Below are positions 38,278 through 47,684 of a stretch of DNA of 64,000 bases, piece after piece. How positions within the stretch are numbered: position 1 is the stretch's first letter; every line of letters starts with the position of its first letter. Origin of the DNA: Andalucia godoyi. Taxonomy: Eukaryota > Discoba > Jakobea > Jakobida > Andaluciidae. The stretch is from contig VRVR01000033.1 of assembly GCA_009859145.1 (NCBI GenBank), forward strand, positions 1 through 64,000, given 5' to 3'. The notes beneath the pieces are model-generated. The model was not told the DNA's origin and did not search any database. It saw only the letters and a program-made list of their open reading frames with translations. The translations under genes and the position numbers were made by a program.

Positions 38278-38905
38278 TTAAATGAATGTCTTTCCATCCG
38301 CAAGGGCCATCCTTCTGTTTTCCTGTCCGCGCACATTTTGTTGTGGATTTATCAATTTCCATTGAGCTTTCAGGTCTTCGGAATCCCTAGCTACTTCCCG
38401 AAAAGATGCGTACACAATAAGCGACGGATTCCTCAGATGTCGAAAATCTAACGATCTGTTACGAATAAGAGCATCCAGATGGATGGACGGGTGTTCATGA
38501 AGTATCGGACAAGCATGAATGGGATGATGCCAAGACCCCCTCGGGTTTCCCCGACAATTTCTATCTCCACTAATTTTCATCTCCGTTGATTTTCATTTTT
38601 GGGAAATCGAACATTTCAAAAGACTGCCCTAGAATATTGAAGGACGCTAAAAAACCATATGCTTTTGATTCATGAGGACTTTCAGAATTTGCAGAGGCTG
38701 CTGTTGCTGGAAAATTCGGATACCACTTTTTAAACGTGATCCACTGCGTTTGATATCGCGCATGAATCTCTTCTTGTGTTATTCTCACTTTCACAGTAAG
38801 AATGTGGATTTCACGTCCTAGAATTCTGCTGCCAACTCAGTCATACTATCCGATGATATTCACAGCCGTCCACCAGACATTTGGAGCAAACTCATGGCAC
38901 TACGA
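38278..38905 (-). pseudogene. Decayed gene fragment of unknown family
   Basis: On the minus strand a protein-like reading runs from about 38905. CHEFAPNVWWTAVNIIG is followed by two in-frame stops. An open stretch of about 75 codons comes next (REIHILTVKVRITQEEIHAR, then TQWITFKKWYPNFP). A frameshift near 38570 leads to about 95 more codons (HHPIHACPILHEHPSIHL, then RNPSLIVYASFREVARD). The amino-acid composition is that of a folded domain across all three pieces. I cannot name the family. Very short introns could explain one break but no GT-AG pair of plausible length removes both, so loss of function is favoured. Confidence 0.5.
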
Positions 38906-39001
38906 TCGTTGGGTTCTAAGCATCAAAATCCAAACAAAACAAAAATTTGAAAAACAGAAAAATGAAAGGCAGAAAAACGAAAGGGGAAAAAACAAGAGGA
39001 A

Positions 39002-39550
39002 TCAGTTTTTATCGTCGTGATTGCGAACGAAACGAGGCCGGTAGCCCGTGTAGCCTGCAATCGGAGCTCTATAGGCATCTTCATTTTTTTTGACTTCCTG
39101 CAACCGCGTTGTCCCGTCGAGCGCCGATGTCTGCGATGTGGAATCTGGGGAGTCTTCCGTGTTTCCGCGGCCGTAGAAGGTCTTGAGGTACGTTTGCTTC
39201 TCATTGGGCTTGACTTCGCAGTCTCGCCCTGCAACAAACGCAGTCGTCGTGGACACTCCGATTGGGTCGACGGCACCCTTGGGAACATATCCCGCATACC
39301 CCGCAACGTACTTTTCAGCGACTCTGCTCCCGCTGTAGTCCGACTTGTTTGTAAAAGAGCCAGAGAGCGCACCATTCGCTGCGCCGCTTATCTCCGACAT
39401 GCTCGACGAAGACGCCTCCTTCCACACTCGTGCCTCCTGAGGATTCGGGAACAAATCATGAATCGACTTGTCGCGACGGCCAAATCTCTGAAGCTCGTCC
39501 GCAACGATAAAGTAGTCCCGGCCAGAACCAGACGGAAGATACCGCGACAT
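39002..39550 (-). CDS. FAM166/CIMIP2-like ciliary microtubule protein
   Basis: 182 residues from the ATG at 39550 (MSRYLPSGSGRDYF). Two copies of the motif that marks the FAM166/CIMIP2 family are seen: VAGYAGYVPK near residue 80 and IAGYTGYRPR near the C-terminus. Family members are microtubule-inner proteins of the ciliary doublets and use these G-Y-x-G-Y motifs to bind tubulin. The rest is loosely structured, typical of such proteins. The ATG is preceded by a pyrimidine-rich leader. It is divergent from the Zn2Cys6 gene across 351 bp. Confidence 0.7.
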   Translation of the reverse strand: MSRYLPSGSGRDYFIVADELQRFGRRDKSIHDLFPNPQEARVWKEASSSSMSEISGAANGALSGSFTNKSDYSGSRVAEKYVAGYAGYVPKGAVDPIGVSTTTAFVAGRDCEVKPNEKQTYLKTFYGRGNTEDSPDSTSQTSALDGTTRLQEVKKNEDAYRAPIAGYTGYRPRFVRNHDDKN

Positions 39551-39901
39551 GTTTTTTTGCTTTCCTTTTCTCTTTCTTTTTCTTTTTTTTTTCAAACAAA
39601 ACGTCAGAAACACAAAACGCAAAAACACACGTATACTTACACAAAATAATAATTATTAAAAATATGTAATTCCAAAATAAAATTTAAAAAACCCAAACAA
39701 GCAAACACCAAACAAAGACGCAGAAATGGCTGAATCGACGAAAATGAGAATGTCAGTTTGCGAAAAACGGTTGCAGAAAAGATCCGGCGCAATTGCTCAG
39801 ACTACAGTCGCTTCCGGATTTCTAGGATTTCAGTTCTCGGGCAATCTCAGAATGTGACGGCGTTTTCGAGTCATTGATTTGGCAACTGGTTTGTGTGATT
39901 G
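39551..39901. promoter_or_regulatory. Intergenic region between FAM166-like and Zn2Cys6 genes
   Basis: 351 AT-rich bases between divergent starts. The half nearest the FAM166-like gene is A- and purine-rich on the plus strand. It is a presumed shared promoter. Confidence 0.4.
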
Positions 39902-41308
39902 ATGCTGTCGATTCTCAATGCTTATGCAGTAAAGGACTCCGGGGAGATGAAAGAACGATGGACAGAGATGCCGATTCATGAGGAAGAAGGCCAGGAGGAC
40001 GAAGGAGGCGAGGAAGAACAAGGAGGACGAGGAGGAGAGGGAGGAGACGTGATAGTTCGGGTTCGAAAGGCGTGTGTTCAGTGTCAGCTCGTGAAGAGAC
40101 GCTGTGATGGCAAAGAACCGTGTTCAAGATGCTTGGAGACGAATGCGGGTTCAGGATGTCGATACCGGCCGCGGAAGCCCCGGCGGTCGTCCGAGCAAGT
40201 TCGAATCGAGCATCAGAAGGCGCTCCGGCATTGGGTCATGGAGCTCGACATGGGCAAGCACCACAGCAACCACGAAGAGAAGCTGAGGATGCCAAGGACG
40301 CCGTCAGAAACGAAGAAGAACAACAGTAGTGCTGCTGCGGCTAGTGATGTGGTGGTTGCTGATGGAAAGAGGAGTATTAGTAGTCTTTGCAGCAGCAGTG
40401 CTAACAGCAGTACAAATACCAGTAGTATGCATGTTGGAGGGTATGAGAGAAAGGATGACGTGGAGCCATTGGCAGTGACGCAAGGTCCGGATGTGTTTGC
40501 ACCGCAAGTTGCAGCGACTCGGGAACAAAGCTTTCTGGCGAATTCTCACTTGTTCCCGGAGGATGTTCGGCAAGTGTTGGAAATGCAGATCCAAATCGAA
40601 AAGGAACAGGCACAGAGTTGCATTGGTGGCAGCGAAAGTGGGTGTAGTAGTGGTAGTAGTAGCGGTGGTGGTGGTGGTGGTGGTAGTAGTAGCGGGAATA
40701 GCGCTGGTGGAGGATGGAGAGATTTGCGAATAGGAGGCATAATGTCGATGATGTCACAGATTATTTCGTCCGTTCGCAAGTTCTCCATCATTGGCTTCGC
40801 GGAAAGCGCACTGGCACTGATCCAGGATCTCGTGCATCGAGATCCTGTTCTGCATCAGAATCTGTCCGATGCATGCCACATCGTGCGCTCAATGAACAAC
40901 CAGCCGTGCTTCATCTCAGCGAACCGCGGTCGACTTGTCTGTTGCAACGAGTACTTTTGCGCTGCGTCGGGCGTTCCTATTCACTATGCGATTCGAGACC
41001 AGCAAACGGACGCCGAATCGTCGATACCGACTGCAGATCTTCCTGGCAACCAGGCGCGAAAGATCAACGGGCTAATTCATGAAGACGTTGCCATTCTTTC
41101 GTATTTCCACCCAGACTCACTCCCAAGAGGTCTGTCCGCGGCGGTCCGCTGCTTTGCTTATCCACAATCAGGCACAGTGACCGTCGCACCAGGCGGTCTC
41201 CGGTTCCGAATTTCCCCGGTGCGATACGAAGCTACCGCGTCGCCCATCTGCGACTCGTACGGGTTGCCGCGCGGCCTGCTCTGGGTATTTATACCGCCAT
41301 CTGAGTAA
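39902..41308 (+). CDS. Zn(II)2Cys6 binuclear-cluster transcription factor with PAS-like C-terminal domain
   Basis: 468 residues from the ATG at 39902. A fungal-type zinc cluster lies at about residues 58-86: six Cys with exact spacing C-x2-C-x6-C-x5-C-x2-C-x8-C (CVQCQLVKRRC then CSRC). A basic linker follows. The middle has Gly/Ser repeats from GGT and AGT runs. The last 160 residues contain a PAS-like segment (ALALIQDLVHRDPVLHQN, then CFISANRGRLVCCNEYFC), the arrangement seen in the fungal ERT1/AcuK regulators of gluconeogenesis and respiration. It is probably a DNA-binding regulator of metabolism. Zn2Cys6 proteins are overwhelmingly fungal with scattered cases in other protists. Confidence 0.82.
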   Translation: MLSILNAYAVKDSGEMKERWTEMPIHEEEGQEDEGGEEEQGGRGGEGGDVIVRVRKACVQCQLVKRRCDGKEPCSRCLETNAGSGCRYRPRKPRRSSEQVRIEHQKALRHWVMELDMGKHHSNHEEKLRMPRTPSETKKNNSSAAAASDVVVADGKRSISSLCSSSANSSTNTSSMHVGGYERKDDVEPLAVTQGPDVFAPQVAATREQSFLANSHLFPEDVRQVLEMQIQIEKEQAQSCIGGSESGCSSGSSSGGGGGGGSSSGNSAGGGWRDLRIGGIMSMMSQIISSVRKFSIIGFAESALALIQDLVHRDPVLHQNLSDACHIVRSMNNQPCFISANRGRLVCCNEYFCAASGVPIHYAIRDQQTDAESSIPTADLPGNQARKINGLIHEDVAILSYFHPDSLPRGLSAAVRCFAYPQSGTVTVAPGGLRFRISPVRYEATASPICDSYGLPRGLLWVFIPPSE

Positions 41309-41503
41309 CAGCATCACGACACCCTTCAGGAAGCATGCTTCGTACTATCTTCATCAGCGTCAGCATCACCAATGTTAGTGTGATTGTTATTGATATGGTA
41401 GCTGTAACTGTGACTGTAATTGAAATTGAAATCGTAATCGTAATTGTAATTGTAATTTAAGCACTCTAGCTGATATGATGCATGACGCATGAAAATATAC
41501 ATC
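41309..41503. other. Short convergent 3' region
   Basis: About 195 bases between convergent stops with imperfect repeats of TGTAATTG/TGAAATTG near 41400-41460. No gene was seen. Confidence 0.4.
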
Positions 41504-44500
41504 CTAATATACAGGGTCTTCGTACTCTTCTTCGTGGTCGTCGGTGCGAAGACGATCATAATGAACAGAGGACTGGAGTGTCGTCATCATCATTTCTCGG
41601 TCATACCGATCCCCGCGGCTCATCTTCCAATACCACCAGCCATAGAATCCGATCCCGCAGGCAAACAGCGCAATGAAAAAGACAAACACAAAAACACCGA
41701 CGGGCGAGCCGAGATGCAGGGAGCTCATCCCAGCATCGGAGTCGGAATTGCTACTAGACGAACTCGAGCTGCTGTCATTGCTCCTCGGGGCTTCTGCAGC
41801 TTCGACATGGACGGACACTTGCACGGACGACGGAACATCCAAGACATGGAGATCGATGGCTTGGAAATCAACGTGCCGCAGCACCAACACACCAGGACGA
41901 AGTGTCGCTGTAATGGCAATATCGGCTCCTTTGTCCGATACCACCGAGCTGTGGACTGCCAGGTGCTCCAGCTGGATGGACAGATCGCTTCGCAGACGAG
42001 CAACACACTCCCCACCCCAAGCATATCCTTCCGGAAGATCCAATACAAACGCGCACGGCCCTTCCGCCACGTCATTATCGAGGAACCGCAATGCAAGATC
42101 CTGCACATTCTGCACACTCGTGAAGAACCTCAACAAACGAGTTTCGGAATCAAATGTCATAACCGATGGATCTGACGCCAGCACGGGAACGAGCGTGCTT
42201 GCCGGAGACACGACCCAAGACTTCCCTGACACTGGGTCCAGAATCCTCACAACTAGCGGACTCGTCTGCTTGTCCAGGGACTGCAAATCAATAACCGCAA
42301 AGGCTTGGTTCCCTTGAAATGCAACCCGCTGCGTTGGAATCGATTCCGCCACTGGACTCTTGTCGGGCCCGAATGCAAATACCGCATGCGAAAACGGAAA
42401 ACAAGACGATGGATTCACGAACAACGGGAACCTCGCCAAGCGAACGTGAGCTACATTTGGTGTGGAGGATGCAGTGACAAAAGGAAGGGTCAGCGAGGCG
42501 TCCAGGGGCTTCCACAACGTCAAGGACAGTAGACCCGCCGCTGCAATCGGAATCCATTCCTTTTCTCCTGAATGCATCAGCTGTATGGAATAGCAAGCGG
42601 GGCCGTTCTCCATCAACTTTCCGCTCACGGGCACAACAAACTCGAATGTGACGGAGCCTTTCGACGATTTCTCCTTGCCATCCACCCATATCCATTCTTC
42701 TGAAGACTCGGAAGCTGAGGATGTTTTGATGGGCTGGAGGGCAACCATATATGCAGACAGAGGCCGCGGGAATACGGGGGCGTCCAGCTCGTACTGAATA
42801 ACCACGTCGGCAATCTTGGAGCCATCGCTTGGCAACAATACCAAGGAGTCGGAGATGTAGGTTCTGAGTGTCCGCGCGGCAGTGTGCACCGCCACGAGAT
42901 GCAGATCAGCGAAGAGCGAGTAGTTAAACGACAGGCAGCTCAACGTAATCAGCCGATGAGAGTCCAAAGCATCCCTTCCTACGGAGCAGGACGAATCGAT
43001 TAAGCCAATCGGAGTCCACGCAAACCCGTCAGCGTGCGATTGAACGGCGAAAACCTCTAGGTCAGACTGCGTACGAATGAGAGATCGTGAATCAATATTG
43101 CAGGAATCGAAAACTCCAAACTGAACAATCAACTGCGGACGACCATGGTTTGGAGAAGAAGAACCCTTCGCGGCATCATGGACAACGACACCCTCCACAA
43201 TTGCTGCGTTCACGGAAACAGCGTGCGAGATGACGTCTTGCAGCACATGCACCAGCCCTTCTCGATAGTGGTTATTTTGGTAGACCTTTGGGACTGTCGA
43301 TGCACTGCCAGCACGGTCCTCGCTGGCAAACACAACTTGGACTACTCGTTTTTCACCGGCAGATTCAACAACATCATCGACACGAACCGTCACTTGGTCT
43401 CCGCTTTTGGTAGCCAACTGCAGTCGCCTGCCATCTGTTGCTCCTCCAGGTGGAATTTCAATGATTCCGCAGACACGACTATCCGTTTCCACAAATCCAT
43501 GGCACTTCGTACGATCTTCACGAACCACAGTGGCCACTGGAATAAACTCCGTCTTGAAATTGAACAACTCTACAGACGCCTCTAAAATACCACCATGTGC
43601 CGACTCGTCCAAAACCCCGTCGACGAGGCACTCCACGTGATCTGCCGACGAACGGAGGAGATCGCACTCCACCGCTGCAAGATCCTCGGTGAGAGACTGC
43701 GACAGCGTCGCTCCACGAATCCAAATGATAGGATTTTCTGCCACTGATGCGTCTTTGAAATGCTCACCGTGTATGGTGAGAACATCCGCCGTCACGTCAA
43801 TAGTGGTGGGGACCGCATCCAGGCCGTTGATCACCGGCGATGGGACGACTTTAGCAATTGCAGAAAATTTCGAGCTTTCGTGGCCAAATGTGCGGACTTT
43901 CGCCAACAAAGTGCCCACGTGCAGTGCCATGGACTGTGGATTCAGTTCGCATACGATGGAATCAACAGAAGACGACATAACGAAGCACCCATCGGATACT
44001 TCCTTGTCATCGAGAGCGGAGCCTGAGAAGACGACGGCGTCCACATCCTGTACATCCGGAGAAAAATGATTTCCAAAGATGGTAACCCGGGTTGCGCCAA
44101 CTGCAATCACTTGCAGATTCTCCGCTTCAGCACTTGGCCCCGTGTTGTGAACGACGCTGACGTCCGCGGTGTGGACCCTCAGCGGCGCGGAGGCCTCGCC
44201 TTCGTAGTCTCCGTTGTTGAATGCAGATATCGATACAAAATATGCGTGGTTCTCTTCCAAGCCAGAAAATCGATACAGAAACCTAGACGACGTTGAATGA
44301 GGCTTTGCGAAATCCTCTTTGATGACGATCGAGCCCGCGGGGTCTTTCAGTAATCGGATGCGATACTTTGTGACCACCGATGGCCGTCCCCAATACAACG
44401 GTGCCTTCCAAGCAATGTCCACTGAGGAAGGAGATGCCTTTGCAAGAGTGACGTCGACAGGGACTGATGGCGGGGCATGAGCATCCAAGAACGACACGAC

Positions 44501-46255
44501 GTACTCAATGTCGAGAAAATCGGCATAGAAATAATTGTGATTCTCAATAAAGATGCGGTATTCGCCAGCTTGCGATATCTCCAATGCATTGCCGAGCGTA
44601 ACCGACCGTTCCTTTGGTTTGGAATCTATTGGAAACGGATTGCGGTCTTCATGCGAGGACACGTTTCCGCACGGGATAGTGCGGTGATACGCGTACTGCG
44701 ATGCCTCATTGCGGTCAAAAATGCAGACCGTGAACTGGTCACGTAATCGAGGTGCAACCAGCTTGACCGAATACTCCACAAGCGACCCTTGCATGGCCAA
44801 GCAAGAGGTCTGCGGAATAGCCTGGATGTAATGAACCGATCGAATGCCAGACTCTCCGCACAGATTGCCGCACTGCAGCGAAACATCATGCTCTGCAAGA
44901 TCGCCGAGGAGCATCATGTACGTTGCCACATGATGCAAGTCCAGTTCATACATGGACACGTTCGTTCGCAAGATGTACTCTGGAGACACGTGCATGTATC
45001 CGAGCCACGGGGGCGGAACTGTAGAAACTGGGTCTCTTGTAATACCAGAAGGATCTGCATTGACATAACGCATCACGGGGAGCTTATCCGTCGCATCGCT
45101 CTTGAATTTCGAGTCGAAAAACGAGGCAAACGTTGCGTCGCCAACACGAGGGGAACCGAAAGTGGTCAGAGAAAAGTCCTTGATCAGAGGCCGGATCAGA
45201 GGATCCGAGCCCAAATCCACCATCGCAAGAGTTGCAAGCCCGGCACCGAGCGAATGGCCCGTGAAATACATGTGAAAGGACGCATTATACGCCCCACCGC
45301 TCAGTTCGGAGGAAAAATTCATGATTTGGTCCTTGATCGCCTTTTGAACATAGGAATATGCCAGTGCGAATCCGGCGTGCACTCTGCCGCATGACACGTC
45401 ATTGTACACGCACGACGAAAGCCACGCCCTGCCGTCTGTTATTCCATCTGTAAACGAAGCGGTGCCACGGAACACGACGATGATCGTCTCCAGCGTTGGA
45501 TTGGCAAACAGTGCGCCCTCAGTGTCCAGGATGGAGAATGCCTGCAAGAGCCTCCAAGAGGTGCATAGTCCATCATAAGAGAAGTGAAACACCTTGTCCT
45601 CGTACCTGTCAATATCTCGAATTTCATCATAAATGAGGGACGACAGCCGAAGAAGCAAGTAGTCGCGGGCGACGACATTCGTACTGAGACCCGTTGCCTT
45701 GAACGACGAGACGGTTGGGCGAAACTGCACAGAAACACTCGACTTTTCATTCTTCACCGACTGGGACGGCTCCATGGGAGATCGCAGTGCCGCGGATGGT
45801 GCAAACCTACGAAACCCCCGCTCGACCTCCGCAATGACAAAGTACGTGTCCGTCTCGAATGCTTGGAAACTCGCGGACAACCGACCTTCCGAGTCAAAGG
45901 CCGGAGAGCTGTGCGTAAATCCATTGCACTTGCGCTGCGGGTCATACGAGTATGCTTGAAACTCCTCGCGAGACAAGAAACAGACCGTGAGCGAACCCGC
46001 GTTGCGCGCAAACGCAGGCGCTTGCAACACAAAGTCTACCGTTGATTCTTTCGGAATTGTGCAGCCCTGATTCAGCACAATGTACTCGCTAATGTCTGCG
46101 ATGCTCAGAGCAGTCGAGGACACCGAACAGGAACTCCCGCCATGAAGACCAAGTCCGAGAGGAAGCTCAAGACCGCTGCCAACCGATGCTACGAACAACA
46201 GCAGACCCCACACAAGACACGCACTCGCAACCGAGACACCAGTCCGCTTGTGCAT
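41504..46255 (-). CDS. Secreted/membrane-anchored class 3 lipase with FN3 and IPT/TIG domains
   Basis: 1583 residues from the ATG at 46255. An N-terminal signal peptide (MHKRTGVSVASACLVWGLLL) is followed by a class 3 lipase domain at about residues 200-430. The domain carries the catalytic elbow FTGHSLGAGLATL (GxSxG) near residue 333 and a downstream Asp/His region (RDPVSTVPPPW, DLHHVATYM). An FN3 module (SVPVDVTLAKASPSSVDIAW) begins near residue 630. IPT/TIG repeats (VTIFGNHFSPDVQDV and a second one near residue 860) follow. A single membrane helix lies about 60 residues from the end (VGVFVFVFFIALFACGIGFY), with an acidic tail. The lipase would act outside the cell while tethered to the surface. 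Substrate and function are unknown. Confidence 0.88.
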   Translation of the reverse strand: MHKRTGVSVASACLVWGLLLFVASVGSGLELPLGLGLHGGSSCSVSSTALSIADISEYIVLNQGCTIPKESTVDFVLQAPAFARNAGSLTVCFLSREEFQAYSYDPQRKCNGFTHSSPAFDSEGRLSASFQAFETDTYFVIAEVERGFRRFAPSAALRSPMEPSQSVKNEKSSVSVQFRPTVSSFKATGLSTNVVARDYLLLRLSSLIYDEIRDIDRYEDKVFHFSYDGLCTSWRLLQAFSILDTEGALFANPTLETIIVVFRGTASFTDGITDGRAWLSSCVYNDVSCGRVHAGFALAYSYVQKAIKDQIMNFSSELSGGAYNASFHMYFTGHSLGAGLATLAMVDLGSDPLIRPLIKDFSLTTFGSPRVGDATFASFFDSKFKSDATDKLPVMRYVNADPSGITRDPVSTVPPPWLGYMHVSPEYILRTNVSMYELDLHHVATYMMLLGDLAEHDVSLQCGNLCGESGIRSVHYIQAIPQTSCLAMQGSLVEYSVKLVAPRLRDQFTVCIFDRNEASQYAYHRTIPCGNVSSHEDRNPFPIDSKPKERSVTLGNALEISQAGEYRIFIENHNYFYADFLDIEYVVSFLDAHAPPSVPVDVTLAKASPSSVDIAWKAPLYWGRPSVVTKYRIRLLKDPAGSIVIKEDFAKPHSTSSRFLYRFSGLEENHAYFVSISAFNNGDYEGEASAPLRVHTADVSVVHNTGPSAEAENLQVIAVGATRVTIFGNHFSPDVQDVDAVVFSGSALDDKEVSDGCFVMSSSVDSIVCELNPQSMALHVGTLLAKVRTFGHESSKFSAIAKVVPSPVINGLDAVPTTIDVTADVLTIHGEHFKDASVAENPIIWIRGATLSQSLTEDLAAVECDLLRSSADHVECLVDGVLDESAHGGILEASVELFNFKTEFIPVATVVREDRTKCHGFVETDSRVCGIIEIPPGGATDGRRLQLATKSGDQVTVRVDDVVESAGEKRVVQVVFASEDRAGSASTVPKVYQNNHYREGLVHVLQDVISHAVSVNAAIVEGVVVHDAAKGSSSPNHGRPQLIVQFGVFDSCNIDSRSLIRTQSDLEVFAVQSHADGFAWTPIGLIDSSCSVGRDALDSHRLITLSCLSFNYSLFADLHLVAVHTAARTLRTYISDSLVLLPSDGSKIADVVIQYELDAPVFPRPLSAYMVALQPIKTSSASESSEEWIWVDGKEKSSKGSVTFEFVVPVSGKLMENGPACYSIQLMHSGEKEWIPIAAAGLLSLTLWKPLDASLTLPFVTASSTPNVAHVRLARFPLFVNPSSCFPFSHAVFAFGPDKSPVAESIPTQRVAFQGNQAFAVIDLQSLDKQTSPLVVRILDPVSGKSWVVSPASTLVPVLASDPSVMTFDSETRLLRFFTSVQNVQDLALRFLDNDVAEGPCAFVLDLPEGYAWGGECVARLRSDLSIQLEHLAVHSSVVSDKGADIAITATLRPGVLVLRHVDFQAIDLHVLDVPSSVQVSVHVEAAEAPRSNDSSSSSSSSNSDSDAGMSSLHLGSPVGVFVFVFFIALFACGIGFYGWWYWKMSRGDRYDREMMMTTLQSSVHYDRLRTDDHEEEYEDPVY

Positions 46256-46645
46256 TCTGTTCCTCTGTAGTTCTTCTTTTTGATTTTTTGTTATTACTAT
46301 TATTATTATTATTATTATTTCTTTTCTCGAGATCGCAACGACAAGTTTGTTCCAATGATCAAACAGTGGGCACACAAAGAATCCCGATCGTTCTTTAAAT
46401 GCAAGTATGATATGTGTTACGGGTACAGTATGGTAGGTACTAAAGGAGTAATGGGAGAAAAGGGGGAGAGAAAGGGGAGGAAAAAGTAAACCATCAATGA
46501 CGGACGTACGAAGGCCTTATTGGAAACGGAATGTAAAAACGTTAAGAGCACGCAAAGCCGCAACGTGTGTTCCGGGAGAAGTTCAATAACCATCAAAGTG
46601 GAAACACCCGAATCATATCGGGCAATTTCCCTCGTGAATTCGTGA
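46256..46645. other. Intergenic region, no gene seen
   Basis: 390 bases upstream of the lipase gene and downstream of TAG. A (TAT)n run lies at about 46290-46320, next to the lipase start, and a purine run at 46455-46490. Confidence 0.45.
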
Positions 46646-47308
46646 TTAGGGGCACATTTTACGACCGGTTCTGCGGAAGCAGGAAGGAAGGTGGTCGTTG
46701 ACGACGCCGACGGCTTGCAGGTGGGCGTAGCAGATGGTGGATCCAAAGAACTTGAATCCACGGTTCTTCAAGTCCGCTGCGATTGTATCGGAGAGTTCTG
46801 TGCGAGGAGGGATCGCACCGCTTCCGCTGAACACGACTGGCTTTCCGCCCGGCACAAATCCATACAAGTACTTGTCAAACGACCCGAACTCCTGCTGAAT
46901 CGCCAGAAATATCTTTGCGTTGGAAATGGCCGCTTTGATTTTTGCGCGGTTGCGAATGATCCCTGGATTCTTGAGGAGCTCCTCCACGTGGGCATCTGTG
47001 AACTCGGATACTCGCGCCGCATCAAAATCAGCAAATGCCTTGCGATAGTTTTCTCGCTTCCGAAGCACGGTGATCCAGCTGAGCCCAGCCTGCGCTGATT
47101 CAAGAACCAGAAACTCAAAGTGCACTCGATCGTCATGGGTCGCAGTTCCCCACTCTTCATCATGGTACTTTATGTACAGCGGATCACTTGACCCCCACTC
47201 GCATCGGGACACATCGTCAGCAGCACCGCCACTGCACACTTGATCAGCAGCTATCTTCGGACTGCGAGACATTGCGCGAACTGCAAATCGAATCGAGCTT
47301 GCAAGCAT
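46646..47308 (-). CDS. DNA-3-methyladenine glycosylase I (TAG family)
   Basis: 220 residues from the ATG at 47308; an internal ATG at 47272 is also possible and would remove 12 residues. TAG is normally about 187 residues, so a short N-terminal extension may target an organelle. Family blocks are RCEWG and YHDEEWG at the start, FEFLVLESAQAGLSW with the active-site Glu, VLRKRENYRKAFADFD, and NPGIIRNRAKIKAAISNA. The terminal DHLPSC supplies the His and Cys zinc ligands of TAG enzymes. The enzyme removes 3-methyladenine from alkylated DNA in base excision repair. TAG is common in bacteria and rarer in eukaryotes (plants and some protists). Confidence 0.9.
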   Translation of the reverse strand: MLASSIRFAVRAMSRSPKIAADQVCSGGAADDVSRCEWGSSDPLYIKYHDEEWGTATHDDRVHFEFLVLESAQAGLSWITVLRKRENYRKAFADFDAARVSEFTDAHVEELLKNPGIIRNRAKIKAAISNAKIFLAIQQEFGSFDKYLYGFVPGGKPVVFSGSGAIPPRTELSDTIAADLKNRGFKFFGSTICYAHLQAVGVVNDHLPSCFRRTGRKMCP

Positions 47309-47684
47309 GCACTGAGCGAGGCAGAACAAGAGAGAATGGAGATTGGAGAAGAAAGAAAGGAAAGGAAAAAGAGGAAAGGAAGGAAGAAACCAGAAGAGCG
47401 GTACAGGGGAAATGCACGCTGCATGCCCAATGATGACCTTCATTCAATTCACCATCATTTTCTCTCCAATCCCACCCATGTGTGTGTCGGTCGACTTGCT
47501 CATACAACCTCAAACTCTGCGGGGAAATGTGTTGTGCGAGCAAATAGTTTTCCCCGAACGAGCGAAGAGATAATAGTAAAAAAGTAAAAAAGTAAAAAAG
47601 TAAAAAAGGTAAAAAAGTAATAGTTTACTTGCATATCAACAACATTCGCACCCATTCGCATACAAATCTAGCGTCGTCTCGTTT
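47309..47684. repeat. Intergenic region with (GTAAAAAA)n minisatellite
   Basis: At about 47574-47622 the plus strand repeats GTAAAAAA five or six times with small changes. The remainder is pyrimidine- or purine-rich leader next to TAG (47340-47400). Confidence 0.75.
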
